DNA of 54,489 bases from Bacteroidota bacterium (GTDB taxonomy: Bacteria > Bacteroidota > Ignavibacteria > Kryptoniales > JAKASW01), in NCBI GenBank assembly GCA_021845665.1, contig JAJZVO010000027.1:1-54489 (forward strand), in the 5' to 3' direction. The number at the start of each line of letters is the position of its first letter. The first letter of the stretch is position 1. The position numbers were made by a program, and so were the translations under genes. Below, piece by piece: positions 20,292-30,391 of this stretch. A model generated the notes under the pieces. The model saw only the letters and a program-made list of their open reading frames with translations, ran no database searches and was not told the DNA's origin.

Positions 20292-20917
20292 GTGACATCC
20301 AGGGACTCTGTTTCTGCCAACTTCATGCGAAGTGATGGACAAGTGAAGACCTATTTAAAGATCGATGTGAGGAAAAGAATACTTCCGGCTTTCGCGGTTA
20401 TCATCCTGACGGGCTCTTCGGCTAGCGCTCAGCAGTGCGGCGGATTCGTCTCCTTTCAGCCGCGCGAGATCGCGCCAGGTGCTTATATGGAATTCCCGCC
20501 GGGAAGATTGGTTTATCGGCGGTCATTGGGAGTGCCAGTAATGCTTGACGATATACACGACGGCGGAAAACCGAATCTTTCAGCCTGGTCCGCGCATATG
20601 GAAGGAATAATCGGCATTGAGTATCTGACAGCAGGAGACTTCGATATCCAGGATAAGACCGTCTCAGATGAGTTCGAAGTTCGATTCGCTCCCTTTATGG
20701 GGTGGTATACCGCACTGTTTGAGATGAGGGGTCTTCAATGGCTCAGGTTTGCGCCTTACGCCGGCGTCTCATGTCTCAAGATATTCGGTCCGCGGGAAAA
20801 AGGAAAGAAGCGCTGGGGGCCGATCCCAGCCTCGGTGTAAGGGAAGGTTATGACCTTGTCTGTAATACAGAAAAACGGTTCACCGCGTTTGTTATGTTCG
20901 AAGCTACAATCCGCTAA
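20292..20917 (+). pseudogene. Outer-membrane beta-barrel-like protein, apparently frameshifted
   Basis: The first frame (to a stop at 20838-20840) carries a signal peptide (KRILPAFAVIILTGSSASAQ) and a short barrel-like body, then ends in an atypical basic tail. In frame +2 the reading continues smoothly from about 20800 as LGADPSLGVREGYDLV and ends FTAFVMFEATIR at 20917, which looks like a final beta strand. A one-base indel at the A-rich run near 20797-20806 would join the two parts. The real start may be the GTG at 20367, just before the signal peptide. Whether the break is an assembly error or real decay cannot be told from sequence alone. Function unknown. Confidence 0.55.
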
Positions 20918-20994
20918 CCGGCCTTGTCTTTTGTCGCCTTTGTCATCATGGAACAAACAGATTAATATGCATCTTAATTCAAAATGGGGGCAGG

Positions 20995-22200
20995 ATGTTT
21001 CCAGGCTCGGTAAAACAGGCCGGCAGATTCTTCTCTGAGGCGAGGATACTCGAACTCTATTCGGAAATTCGCGACTACCTTCCGAAACAGCGGAGGAAGG
21101 AGTTTGAGAAATCATGGGTTGTCAACAACCTTCTGGTTGGCTCCAGGAAGAGACGTCGTCTTGAGAAGAAGCTTCGTTGCACGCTTCCGGCGCTTATCGA
21201 TATCACGCCGACGGAGAAGTGCAATTTAAATTGTCTCGGCTGTTGCGCGTTGAGCTACAGCCGGAGCGTTGAGATGACGGCCGATCAGATCAGGTCCATA
21301 ATTGGGCAGGCGCGGGAGCTGGGCATTTATCTTGTCGGGTTTCTCGGCGGGGAGCCGTTCGCAAGGAAGGACCTGTTCCGCGTCGTCGAGGAAAACAACG
21401 ATATGGCCTTCAGGATATCCACGAACGGTACGATGCTCGAGGGGGAAACAATCGAGGCGCTGAAAAGATGCGGAAACCTGGTGACCTTCTTCAGCCTTGA
21501 GGGATTTGAGGAGGAGACCGACGGCTGGAGGGGGAACGGTGTTTACACGCACATAATGGAATCCATGTCTAAGCTTAAGCAGGAACGGCTGCTGTTTGGA
21601 TTCTCAGTTTTGTTACATAAGAACAACGTAAGAGCTGTCGTATCGACTCCCTTCCTCGCTGCGATGCGCGACGCAGGCTGTAAATTCGGCCTGTTCTTTC
21701 CTTACGGTCCTGCCGGAGACAGTGCCCGTTATGAGCTGAGGCTCGATGAAAATGAGATCTCGGAAAGTCTCTCTATCCTTGGCGTACTTTCGAAGAATTA
21801 TACGATGCTTCTAATAAAGGAAGGCTTCACTGCACCGGGCGATTCCGGCGACTACATCGCCGAGAAAGGATGCCGCGCCGGAGTAACCGTCAATATCACG
21901 CCGGAGGGGAATGTGGAGCCATGCAACTGCATTCAGTTCTTCAAGGACAATATACTCACGTCGCGATTGGAGGATATATATGCATCGCCCTATTTCGAAG
22001 AAATCAGGGAGCTGCATCCGGAAGACCGCCGCGAATGTCTCGTCGTTGCCAGGCCACGTGAAGTGATGGAAGTGGTAAAAAGACACCAAGTGAGCGAGAC
22101 CCACAAAGATGCTATGAGCCATCTCGAGAAATACGTTTGGAACATCGAAAGAAAAGAACAACGCATCCCCTCTCGTCAGACAAGACCTATTGATATTTAA
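20995..22200 (+). CDS. Radical SAM protein with C-terminal cysteine region
   Basis: A 401-residue radical SAM enzyme. The 4Fe-4S-binding motif CxxxCxxC is at Cys76, Cys80 and Cys83 (TEKCNLNCLGC), followed by the GGEP-type motif FLGGEPFARKD. The C-terminal part has GCRAG, NITPEGNVEPCNC and RRECLVV, a SPASM-like set that may hold an auxiliary cluster. A basic N-terminal stretch of about 70 residues precedes the barrel. There is no adjacent peptide precursor or obvious pathway partner, so the substrate is unknown. The ATG at 20995 follows a G-rich stretch but no strong ribosome site. Confidence 0.8.
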   Translation: MFPGSVKQAGRFFSEARILELYSEIRDYLPKQRRKEFEKSWVVNNLLVGSRKRRRLEKKLRCTLPALIDITPTEKCNLNCLGCCALSYSRSVEMTADQIRSIIGQARELGIYLVGFLGGEPFARKDLFRVVEENNDMAFRISTNGTMLEGETIEALKRCGNLVTFFSLEGFEEETDGWRGNGVYTHIMESMSKLKQERLLFGFSVLLHKNNVRAVVSTPFLAAMRDAGCKFGLFFPYGPAGDSARYELRLDENEISESLSILGVLSKNYTMLLIKEGFTAPGDSGDYIAEKGCRAGVTVNITPEGNVEPCNCIQFFKDNILTSRLEDIYASPYFEEIRELHPEDRRECLVVARPREVMEVVKRHQVSETHKDAMSHLEKYVWNIERKEQRIPSRQTRPIDI

Positions 22201-22409
22201 TAACTGCACCACGAAGATACTCCTATTAACGCGATAAAGAGCCGCGAGATTCTGTCCGAGCTTGAACCCTTGTCTTGGCCTTAGTGAACTCGTTCAGGCA
22301 CAACGGTGTTGATATGGATGAGACTATGAAAACCGGGAGGGACTTCTTGTCGTCCACATAACTGGTAGTCTGCATCCCGGTTCAGATCGTCGATAAAGGA
22401 GGAGTGATC

Positions 22410-24677
22410 GTGCCGAACAAGAGGAGGGGCGACGCACATGGAAAGGCGGGGCGGCCTTTGCGGGAGATCGATCAATTCCGTCAGCTTATTCATATGTCGC
22501 CGGATATGATAGCGATTCACACGAGGGGTATAATAGCCTATATGAATCCGGCTGGAATAAGAATGCTCGGCTACAGGAGAGCTATAGATGTAATAGGCCG
22601 GCCGATAAGCCAATTCCTTCACCCTGATGACAGACCCATGGTGGCCGAGATGGTTAAGGATCTGTATTCTGAAAAGCAAAAAAGGCAGGGTTTCAGGTTC
22701 AGATTTATGCGTCCCAACCGCACTGCCATTTATCTCGAAATATCCTCCGCCCCCATTTCAAGGAACGATCCGGAGTCGCGTCTGGTGCTGGCACGCGATA
22801 TCACCGAAAAAGTCAAGTCTGAGGAGACTCTGCGTGCGAGCGAAGAGCTCTTCCGCCTTTTCGTCCAGGGTGTCAAAGGGTACGCTATGTACACGATGGA
22901 TACGCATGGGAATATCACAAGCTGGAACGTCGGCTCACAACGCATGAAGGGATACCGTAAGAATGAGATACTCGGTAAGCACTTCTCCATCTTTTTCCTT
23001 CCGTATGACATTGCAAACGGGATTCCACATGCTCTCCTGAGAAAAGCCGAAAAGGAGGGGCAGGTAGAAAACGAAGGATGGCGGGTCCGCAAAGACGGAA
23101 CTTGTTTCTGGGCGGGGACTCTTCTGACTGCAATGCGAGATGGCAGCGGGAGGCTCGTTGGCTTCTCCAAAATTACCAGAGACCTTACCGATGAAAAAGG
23201 CACGACAGACCGGCTTATAAAGGAGGTCCGTCAACTCCAGGCTGTATTTGACCGGAGCCACGCAGTAATGTTTCTCAAAGATACTTCGGGAAGGTATATT
23301 CGTGTCAACGGGCAATTCGAAAAATCCTTCGGTGTGAAGGCTGACGACATACTCGGGAAAACCGACAGAGAAATATTCCCTCCAATCCAGGCAAAAGAGT
23401 TTGAAGAAAACGACAGGAAGGTGATCGAGTCGAGGGTTCCATTGGTCTTCGAGGAAACTGCCTGGTACAGGGACGGACAGCATACAAATCTTGTTGTGAA
23501 GTACCCGCTCACCGACGAAAGAAGGGCGATCTATGCAATCGGAGGAGTGGTTACAGATATCACGCATTTGAAAGCAAATGAAGAGCTCCTGCGTTCAACA
23601 AACATGAAGCTGGAAGCCGTCCTGAATGCGGCCCCTCTCGCTATTCTTACAGTCGACGACCGTGGGAGGATAATGAGCTGGAACAGGGGAGCCGAAGAAA
23701 TGTTCGGTTGGAAGAAGGAGGAGGCGGTAGGGAAAATCTTCCCAGCAGTTCCTCCCTCTGGACTCAAGCATTTCCTCGACGGAATCAAGAGTGGGTTCAA
23801 AGGTGGATCGCTTGCGGGGTGTCGCGCTGAGAGGCGGAAGAAGGATGGTACGACTCTGGAAGCAAGTATCGCTTATGCGCCGGTAATCGATTCCGATGGC
23901 CGCATAGGAAGCGTGATAGTAGTCATCGAAGACGTAACAGACAGAATGCGGGCGGAAAGGGAGGTAGAACAGTCGCGCGAGAAACTACGGAATATGACTC
24001 GGAAGCTCGAGTCGGTACGCGAGCAGGAAAAGAAAAGGATTGCGCTCGAGATCCACGATGAGCTCGGTCAAATGCTCACAGCCTTGAAGATGGATTTGAG
24101 CATTTTGCAGGAAGGAGTCTCAACCGGCAGACTGAAGTCACAAATCGAAATGACAGGTCAGTTGGACTCTTCGATCCGGCTCATTGACAACGCCATAGAC
24201 ACCGTCCGGAAGATTGCTACAGACTTGAGACCCGGGATCCTGGACCATCTCGGATTTGAAGCCGCCATATTGGATCTCGGTAAGTCTTTCGAGAAAAGGT
24301 CTGGGATTCAGTGTACCGTCGATGCGAAACTGGGCAACATAAAACTCGGGCAGGAACAAGCCATCGCGCTTTACCGGATAATGCAGGAGTCCCTCACGAA
24401 CGTGGCAAGGCATTCTAAAGCAACACGTGTGCTTATATGCGCAGCCCGCAGGAACGGGTTTCTTTCGCTCGAGGTTCATGACAACGGTGAAGGAATCGAC
24501 GGAACTCATTTGTCGGGTCATGAGTCGGTCGGGATTTTCGGGATGCGCGAGCGTGCAGAAGCGATCGGCGGCTCTTTCTCTATCGCTCCCCGCGATAAAG
24601 GTGGAACCACCGTTAGAATCCTCCTCCCTTTCAGCAGCCCGATGGGCGGCACTTCCCACGGGACAAACGGAAACTGA
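22410..24677 (+). CDS. Four-PAS sensor histidine kinase (HisKA_3/NarX-like)
   Basis: A 755-residue kinase with no predicted membrane segments. It has four PAS domains at about 20-130, 145-260, 270-380 and 395-515, then a short coiled coil, a HisKA_3 dimerisation domain with IALEIHDELGQ (phospho-acceptor His549), and a HATPase domain with HDNGEG and GIFGMRERA. GTG 22410 is chosen because AAAGGAGG at 22395-22402 lies seven bases before it; the in-frame GTG at 22404 would be too close. It is followed 12 bp later by a NarL-type regulator, its probable partner. The several PAS domains suggest redox, oxygen or small-ligand sensing, but no cofactor residues were identified. Confidence 0.93.
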   Translation: MPNKRRGDAHGKAGRPLREIDQFRQLIHMSPDMIAIHTRGIIAYMNPAGIRMLGYRRAIDVIGRPISQFLHPDDRPMVAEMVKDLYSEKQKRQGFRFRFMRPNRTAIYLEISSAPISRNDPESRLVLARDITEKVKSEETLRASEELFRLFVQGVKGYAMYTMDTHGNITSWNVGSQRMKGYRKNEILGKHFSIFFLPYDIANGIPHALLRKAEKEGQVENEGWRVRKDGTCFWAGTLLTAMRDGSGRLVGFSKITRDLTDEKGTTDRLIKEVRQLQAVFDRSHAVMFLKDTSGRYIRVNGQFEKSFGVKADDILGKTDREIFPPIQAKEFEENDRKVIESRVPLVFEETAWYRDGQHTNLVVKYPLTDERRAIYAIGGVVTDITHLKANEELLRSTNMKLEAVLNAAPLAILTVDDRGRIMSWNRGAEEMFGWKKEEAVGKIFPAVPPSGLKHFLDGIKSGFKGGSLAGCRAERRKKDGTTLEASIAYAPVIDSDGRIGSVIVVIEDVTDRMRAEREVEQSREKLRNMTRKLESVREQEKKRIALEIHDELGQMLTALKMDLSILQEGVSTGRLKSQIEMTGQLDSSIRLIDNAIDTVRKIATDLRPGILDHLGFEAAILDLGKSFEKRSGIQCTVDAKLGNIKLGQEQAIALYRIMQESLTNVARHSKATRVLICAARRNGFLSLEVHDNGEGIDGTHLSGHESVGIFGMRERAEAIGGSFSIAPRDKGGTTVRILLPFSSPMGGTSHGTNGN

Positions 24678-24689
24678 GAGTATGTATTC

Positions 24690-25328
24690 ATGAAACAAAT
24701 AAATGTGTTCATGGTCGACGATCATGAATTGATCCTGGAGGGAATTCGAAAGACATTGAGCCTGGTTCAGGAAATGTCGATTGTCGGGGAAGCCAGATCG
24801 GCGGAACAGCTGCTCGGAGGCTCGGTGGCGAAGAATGCCGACATCATCCTTCTCGATATCGACCTACCCGGAAGAAGCGGTCTCGAGGCGCTGGTCGAAG
24901 TGAAGGCTGTTTTCCCGCAGGCCCGCATTCTCTTCCTGAGCATGTTTCCGGAGGATCAATTTGCAGTCAGGGCTCTGAAGGCGGGAGCACACGGGTACGT
25001 TACGAAGAAAGCCGTCGCACAGGAGCTCGTCGACGCGATCAGAACTATTGCGGCGGGGGGAAAATATGTAAGCCCGGGCGTTGAACAGCAGCTTCTGCGG
25101 GAAATCGGCTACAACGAAGGAAGAGGCCCGCTCGAAACTCTTTCCGACAGGGAGTTGTCGGTACTCAGGCTTATTGCAAGAGGTAAATCGGCGGGAGCCA
25201 TCGCCGCACAATTATCGTTGAGCGTAAGCACCGTTACTACCTATCGAAGCCGGCTCCTGAAGAAACTGGATATGAAGACCAATGCCGAGCTGGTTCGCTT
25301 TGCACTGGAGAACAGAATCATCATGTGA
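24690..25328 (+). CDS. NarL/LuxR-family response regulator
   Basis: A 212-residue regulator. The receiver domain has acidic residues in VDDH, the phospho-acceptor Asp56 in LLDIDLPG and Lys in VTKKA. It is followed by a LuxR-type helix-turn-helix (LSDRELSVLRLIARG, SLSVSTVTTYRSRLLKKL). It should bind DNA when phosphorylated by the kinase encoded 12 bp upstream; HisKA_3 kinases and NarL-type regulators are a standard pairing. Target genes are not evident. Confidence 0.95.
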   Translation: MKQINVFMVDDHELILEGIRKTLSLVQEMSIVGEARSAEQLLGGSVAKNADIILLDIDLPGRSGLEALVEVKAVFPQARILFLSMFPEDQFAVRALKAGAHGYVTKKAVAQELVDAIRTIAAGGKYVSPGVEQQLLREIGYNEGRGPLETLSDRELSVLRLIARGKSAGAIAAQLSLSVSTVTTYRSRLLKKLDMKTNAELVRFALENRIIM

Positions 25329-25534
25329 CATCCTGACCCCATCCGGTGTTCGCAACCCTGCTCCCGGTAATTCTCCAACCGAATCCTTTTTGACTTTCTC
25401 TACATTAAGTGCGTACAATGGCGCCAACGCCTGTCATCATTTTTGTGACTTCATCTTCAGGCTATCGGCGACAAGCGTCGGCTTTCATAATAGGGTAATT
25501 TGCGTGGACAAACGGCCGATCGGACAGAGTAGGA

Positions 25535-25957
25535 ATGTTGAGAATATTCGTAGCTGATAATTCACCGATAATAAGAGAACGGTTGAAGAGCATGATGGAA
25601 GCGGTGGGGGGCATCGATGTGGTCGGTGAATCCGCCAACTATAGTGAATCGATTTCTGAAATCAGGCGCACCCGGCCGGACGTCATACTCGTCGACATGA
25701 ATATCGCAGGCGGAACCGGAATCGATCTATTGTCGGAGATCCACGAACAGGATTGGACGGTAACCAAGATAGTTCTGTCTGACTATTCAACTCCGCCGTA
25801 CCGTAACGCCTGCATGATGGCGGGCGCCGACTATTTCTTCGACAAGGCCATGGATTACAAGAAGCTCAGGCAATTGATTCGCGGGCTGGCAAGCTCAAGA
25901 ATGTTGTCCGACGTCGATGATGCGTTATATGCTAGCTCGAAAAGGAAGCGCCATTGA
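25535..25957 (+). CDS. Stand-alone receiver-domain protein
   Basis: 140 residues forming one receiver domain: acidic pair in VADNSP, Asp54 in VDMNIAGG and the Lys of FDKAM. There is no output domain, so it probably acts as a phosphate relay or docks to a partner, like CheY or Spo0F. Its TGA stop overlaps the TTG start of the next kinase by three bases, which strongly suggests translational coupling and a functional pair. Confidence 0.88.
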   Translation: MLRIFVADNSPIIRERLKSMMEAVGGIDVVGESANYSESISEIRRTRPDVILVDMNIAGGTGIDLLSEIHEQDWTVTKIVLSDYSTPPYRNACMMAGADYFFDKAMDYKKLRQLIRGLASSRMLSDVDDALYASSKRKRH

Positions 25958-27360
25958 CCGTCCCCAGAGGAGAAGGAAGGAGAACCGATCGGTTTATGAA
26001 CCTCGAAAAATCGGGACAGCTTTCCGGCACTCTGGCTGCTTATGAAGAACAGTATCGAATATTGTTCGATCACAATCCAAATCCAATGTGGGTATATGAT
26101 CTGGAGACTTTGCGTTTCCTTGCGGTCAACGACGCGGCCGTTTATCACTACGGTTATTCGCGGGACGAATTTTTTGGAATGACCATTCGTGATATTCGTC
26201 CACCCGAAGATTTGGCAAGGCTGGATGAGAATCTCCGCCTCGCCGTCGTTCATTCCGATCCGCGAATGATCGGATATGCCTTCGAGCTTCAGAAACGTTA
26301 TGCCTATATGCCGGGCGCCAAATCCCGATTGACAGGCGTTCTGAAGTCAGGGCGTACCGAAATGATCAACGACATCCCGGACGAAATGCTCGTGGCGCGG
26401 GCTAAGGATGAGGACGACCTTCGAATATTCAGGATGCTCGGTCCCGGGGCAGTGATGATAGTACCGCTGCTTGCCTTCGAAAGGACGCTTGGTGCAATCA
26501 CGCTTGTCCATGCCGAATCGAAAAGGAAATTCACCGAAGAGGACAGGCTGCTCGCAGAGGATCTCGCCCGTCGCGCCGCTATGCAGATAGAACTTGCGAG
26601 GCTGTATCGTGAGACCAAAGAGCTCAACGCGTCGATCGAGAAAACAGTCGACGAACGCACTTTGGAACTCCAGGCGGCTAACAGGGAGCTGGAAGCTTTT
26701 TCATATTCTGTCTCACACGGTCTGCGGGCTCCGCTTCGCCATATACACGGGTTCTCCGACCTTCCCGCGAGGCATACTGGGATCTCTCTTGATGAGAAGG
26801 GAAAGCGCTATCTCGGATATATTTCCAATTCCGTGAAAGAGATGGGCGTTCTTATAGACGATCTGGTGATGTTTTCGCGAAGGGGGCGTGTGGAGATGAG
26901 AAAATCATCTGTCGACCTGCGCGATACGGTAGAGAGCGTTATCAACAGTATGAGCCAGGAAACCGGCGGCCGGGATATTAAATGGAAGATTTACTGGCTG
27001 CCCGTTGTGGAAGCAAATCAAAACATGCTGAGGCTGGAATTTCAGAACATTCTCGGGAACGCGGTGAAATACACTCGCCCCATGGAGAGGGCCGTTATCG
27101 AGATCGGGGGAAGGTTGAATGACGGGGAAGCGGTCATTTCCGTACGTGACAACGGTGTCGGATTCGATATGAAGTACTCGGACAATCTCTTCGGCGTATT
27201 CCAGCGGGTCCATTCCTCCGAAATATTTGAAGGAAGTGGAATCGGTTTGGCAAATGTTCGCAGGATCATACATCGTCATGGCGGGAGGACCTGGGCTGAG
27301 GGCGAGGTCGACAGGCGAGCTGCAATATACTTTTCACTTCCCGCATCGAAGAAAGGATGA
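25954..27360 (+). CDS. PAS-GAF sensor histidine kinase with altered H-box
   Basis: A 468-residue cytoplasmic kinase. PAS (about 35-90) runs directly into a GAF domain (about 90-215), followed by a coiled coil, a HisKA domain and a HATPase (ILGNAVKYTR, VRDNGVGFD, GSGIGLANV). The H-box reads VSHGLRAPL: His255 is present, but the next residue is Gly where Asp is usual (VSHDLRAPL). The following block FSDLPARHTG is also unusual. Start is TTG 25954, inside the preceding stop codon, with AAGGAAG about six bases upstream. Likely partner is the lone receiver just before it. Confidence 0.88.
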   Translation: MTVPRGEGRRTDRFMNLEKSGQLSGTLAAYEEQYRILFDHNPNPMWVYDLETLRFLAVNDAAVYHYGYSRDEFFGMTIRDIRPPEDLARLDENLRLAVVHSDPRMIGYAFELQKRYAYMPGAKSRLTGVLKSGRTEMINDIPDEMLVARAKDEDDLRIFRMLGPGAVMIVPLLAFERTLGAITLVHAESKRKFTEEDRLLAEDLARRAAMQIELARLYRETKELNASIEKTVDERTLELQAANRELEAFSYSVSHGLRAPLRHIHGFSDLPARHTGISLDEKGKRYLGYISNSVKEMGVLIDDLVMFSRRGRVEMRKSSVDLRDTVESVINSMSQETGGRDIKWKIYWLPVVEANQNMLRLEFQNILGNAVKYTRPMERAVIEIGGRLNDGEAVISVRDNGVGFDMKYSDNLFGVFQRVHSSEIFEGSGIGLANVRRIIHRHGGRTWAEGEVDRRAAIYFSLPASKKG

Positions 27361-27640
27361 AAGTGGATCCTATAAAGAGGATTCTGGGCGATTGTGAACG
27401 AGGTTTCGCCCGCTAGTGCGAGAAGCGGTTAGCGAGCCGTTGGGATCCGGCAAGGGGAATCGTTTCCCTCTGTCTGAATGCAGGCGTGATTGGTTTTTGC
27501 TGTGATGGTAGAGCGGCTTGATAGGGAAAAGATATTGACCATGAATCTTACGGTCACGAAGGGAAAATCCGCATGTCAATTTCGACTGAGGACTTCCCAG
27601 CGAGCCGGAACGTGAGTGAGAAGTTGAGAACGGAGAGCTT

Positions 27641-30376
27641 ATGTCTGAAATTGAAAACAACACAATAAAGGTCCTGCACCTGGAAGACAATGCCGGGGAT
27701 GCCCGGCTGATTCACTCGATGATGGAAGACGCGGGAATAAATTGCAAGGTGAGACTCGTCGGGTCGAGAGAAGATTATCTCGAAGCGCTGGCCAAAGGGA
27801 GGTTTGACTTGATCCTATGCGACTATTCTCTTCCCTCGTTTAACGGTCGGGATGCACTTCAGATCGCCAGGGAAAAGATACCCGACATCCCTTTCATTTT
27901 TGTCTCCGGGACGATCGGAGAAGAGCGTGCGGTGCAGGCTCTTGTGGACGGTGCCACGGACTATGTGCTCAAACCCGGCCTCGCGCGCCTTGCGCCGGCG
28001 GTCCGGCGCGCAGTCAGGGAAGCGGAAGAAGGAAAGAAGCTAAAGACCGTCGAGGGGAGGCGACAGACGGCTGTTCAGGAGCTCAGAATCCTGGAGTCGA
28101 AATACCGGGGTGTCCTCGAAAACGCACCCGACGCCGCGATTATCATCGATGAACGTGAAACGATAACGTTCGCAAATAAGGGGGCCGAAAAGATGTTCGG
28201 CTATTCCCGGGACGAACTGATCGGAAAGCCGTTGTGGATCCTCATCCCGAAGAGATTTCAAGGATCACACGCAAGAAAACTGAAGTCGTTCAATGCCCAC
28301 CCACACGCGAGGCCTATGAGCACAGGGTTAGAATTGTACGGGATGAGGAAAGACGGCGTCGAATTCCCGGCCGATATTATGCTCTCCCCCTTTGCGAAAG
28401 ACAAGGATATTACCGTGCTTGCCATAGTGCGCGACCTTAGTGAGACAAAACACTCCGAAAAGGCATTGCGGGAAAGCGAGGAGAAGTTCAGAACCATCTA
28501 TGAAGCGTCGCCGGTAGCGATAGTGGAAGTAGCGGAAGACGGCAGGTTCCTGAGCTGCAACCCTGCCGCATTGAACCTCTTCGGGTACAGCGAAGACGAG
28601 CTTCTCGAAATGAATATCGCAGATCTGAAGCACCCGGAGGATGAAGCGGCCGTGCCACTGCCGTTGGCGGAACTCGGCAAGCTAAAAATGTGCAAAGTGA
28701 AAATTGAAAAGCGTTTCATCCGTAAGAACGGGATAACCATAATTGTCCAACTGACGGTTTCTGCAGTCATGGACGAGGCGAGTAAGCTGGATCATGCGGT
28801 AATAATTATTGATGACGTCACGGATCGCCGGATGGCTGAAGAGGCACTTCGAAATTCGGAAGAGCAATACCGGAGTCTTGTAGACGGCGTACGGGATGCC
28901 ATTTTCAGGTTGTCGCCGGGGGGAGTCATACTCAGTCTGAACCTTGCATTCGAAACCATGACCGGTTGGAAGCGCGAAGAATGGATCGGACGCAGCTTCA
29001 CCGAGCTGATTCATTTCGATGAAAGAGAGAGAGCTCTCCTTGCTTTGAAGAATGTGGCCGACGGTGAGAATTCCGTGGTTACCGAGTACCGGATCGCGAC
29101 AAGATCCGGCCGTTATCTTATCGGGGAAATCAATACGGCCGCGCAGGTCAGAGACGGTAAGCTCATCGGATTTCTCGGGATCGCCAGAGATGTGACGGAT
29201 CAGAAATCGCTTGAGGAGCAGCTCAGACAATCGATGAAGCTCGAAGGGCTGGGCACGCTTGCCGGGGGGATCGCACACGACTTCAACAACATACTCGCAA
29301 TCATTACTGGCTACGCCTCGTTCTTGCGGAGGACTGTGACAAGTGACGAAAAAGGTGTACGCTCACTCGATGCGATCGAAACCGCTGCATCGCGGGCTAC
29401 CGGACTCGTGCGCCAGCTCCTGACATTCGCGAGGAGAGAAGAAACTGTCATTGGCTATCTCGATGTGAACGAAGTGGTGAACGAGATGCAAAAGCTAATC
29501 GGGGAAACATTCCCGAAGCAGATAATGATAAGCATAGAGCTATACGGAGGGCCGACGCCCGTTTACGGGGACCGTTCACAAATACACCAGCTCATTTTGA
29601 ACCTTTGCGTGAATGCGAGGGATGCCATGATGGATCGCGATGACGGCTCCCCTGTTGGCGGGATACTCGGGATCGCTACAGATATCGCCAAAGGAAGCGG
29701 AATGAAGAAACGGTATCCCGGCGCGTCGGAGGATGAATATATTGCTCTGCGAGTCAGCGACACGGGCAAAGGCATGGACGAAGAAACCAGGAGGCGGATC
29801 TTCGAGCCCTTCTTTACAACAAAGCCCCAGGGGAAAGGGACAGGCCTTGGCCTGTCGACAGTCTACGGCATCGTCCAAAATCACGCGGGGATAATCGATG
29901 TGGAGAGCGAGCCCGGCTCGGGCACGGCGTTCACTGTTTATCTCCCGGTACGTCGTCAGGCCGTCATTGAAGAAGAATCGATCGGCGATGAGTCCGACTT
30001 GCGCGGCGGAAATGAAACCATACTCGTGGTCGAAGATGAGCCGGGACTCCGCGAATATCTTGAGGACCTTCTCACCGCCGAAGGATACAGGGTGCTGACT
30101 GCCCAAGACGGCGAAAAGGCAATCTCGGTTTTCATGGGACATGATGATATTGACCTCGTCCTTTCAGACATCGGTCTTCCAAAGATCGGGGGCATTGACC
30201 TGATGGAAGCGGTCCGTACCATGAAACCTGGAACAGGCGTGATACTCGCCAGCGGGTACCTCGATGAAAGTGAACGAAGGAGGATGGCGCAGAAAGGTGT
30301 AGCCTCTTTCATACAAAAGCCATACCAGCGTGAAGAATTGCTTAAGAGGATCCGCTCTGCGCTGGATCGGGATTGA
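27641..30376 (+). CDS. Hybrid REC-PAS3-histidine kinase-REC
   Basis: 911 residues. Domains in order: receiver (9-125; Asp61 in CDYSLPSF), PAS (150-270), PAS (275-395), PAS (400-520), NtrB-like HisKA (GGIAHDFNN, His546), HATPase (LNLCVNARDAM, DTGKGMD, GLGLSTVYG) and a C-terminal receiver (Asp843 in SDIGLP). Receivers at both ends suggest an input phosphorylated by another kinase and an intramolecular output step. It has its own ATG with GGAG upstream and lies 280 bp after the previous kinase. No DNA-binding output is attached. Confidence 0.93.
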   Translation: MSEIENNTIKVLHLEDNAGDARLIHSMMEDAGINCKVRLVGSREDYLEALAKGRFDLILCDYSLPSFNGRDALQIAREKIPDIPFIFVSGTIGEERAVQALVDGATDYVLKPGLARLAPAVRRAVREAEEGKKLKTVEGRRQTAVQELRILESKYRGVLENAPDAAIIIDERETITFANKGAEKMFGYSRDELIGKPLWILIPKRFQGSHARKLKSFNAHPHARPMSTGLELYGMRKDGVEFPADIMLSPFAKDKDITVLAIVRDLSETKHSEKALRESEEKFRTIYEASPVAIVEVAEDGRFLSCNPAALNLFGYSEDELLEMNIADLKHPEDEAAVPLPLAELGKLKMCKVKIEKRFIRKNGITIIVQLTVSAVMDEASKLDHAVIIIDDVTDRRMAEEALRNSEEQYRSLVDGVRDAIFRLSPGGVILSLNLAFETMTGWKREEWIGRSFTELIHFDERERALLALKNVADGENSVVTEYRIATRSGRYLIGEINTAAQVRDGKLIGFLGIARDVTDQKSLEEQLRQSMKLEGLGTLAGGIAHDFNNILAIITGYASFLRRTVTSDEKGVRSLDAIETAASRATGLVRQLLTFARREETVIGYLDVNEVVNEMQKLIGETFPKQIMISIELYGGPTPVYGDRSQIHQLILNLCVNARDAMMDRDDGSPVGGILGIATDIAKGSGMKKRYPGASEDEYIALRVSDTGKGMDEETRRRIFEPFFTTKPQGKGTGLGLSTVYGIVQNHAGIIDVESEPGSGTAFTVYLPVRRQAVIEEESIGDESDLRGGNETILVVEDEPGLREYLEDLLTAEGYRVLTAQDGEKAISVFMGHDDIDLVLSDIGLPKIGGIDLMEAVRTMKPGTGVILASGYLDESERRRMAQKGVASFIQKPYQREELLKRIRSALDRD

Positions 30377-30391
30377 CTATAGTCCACAAAG

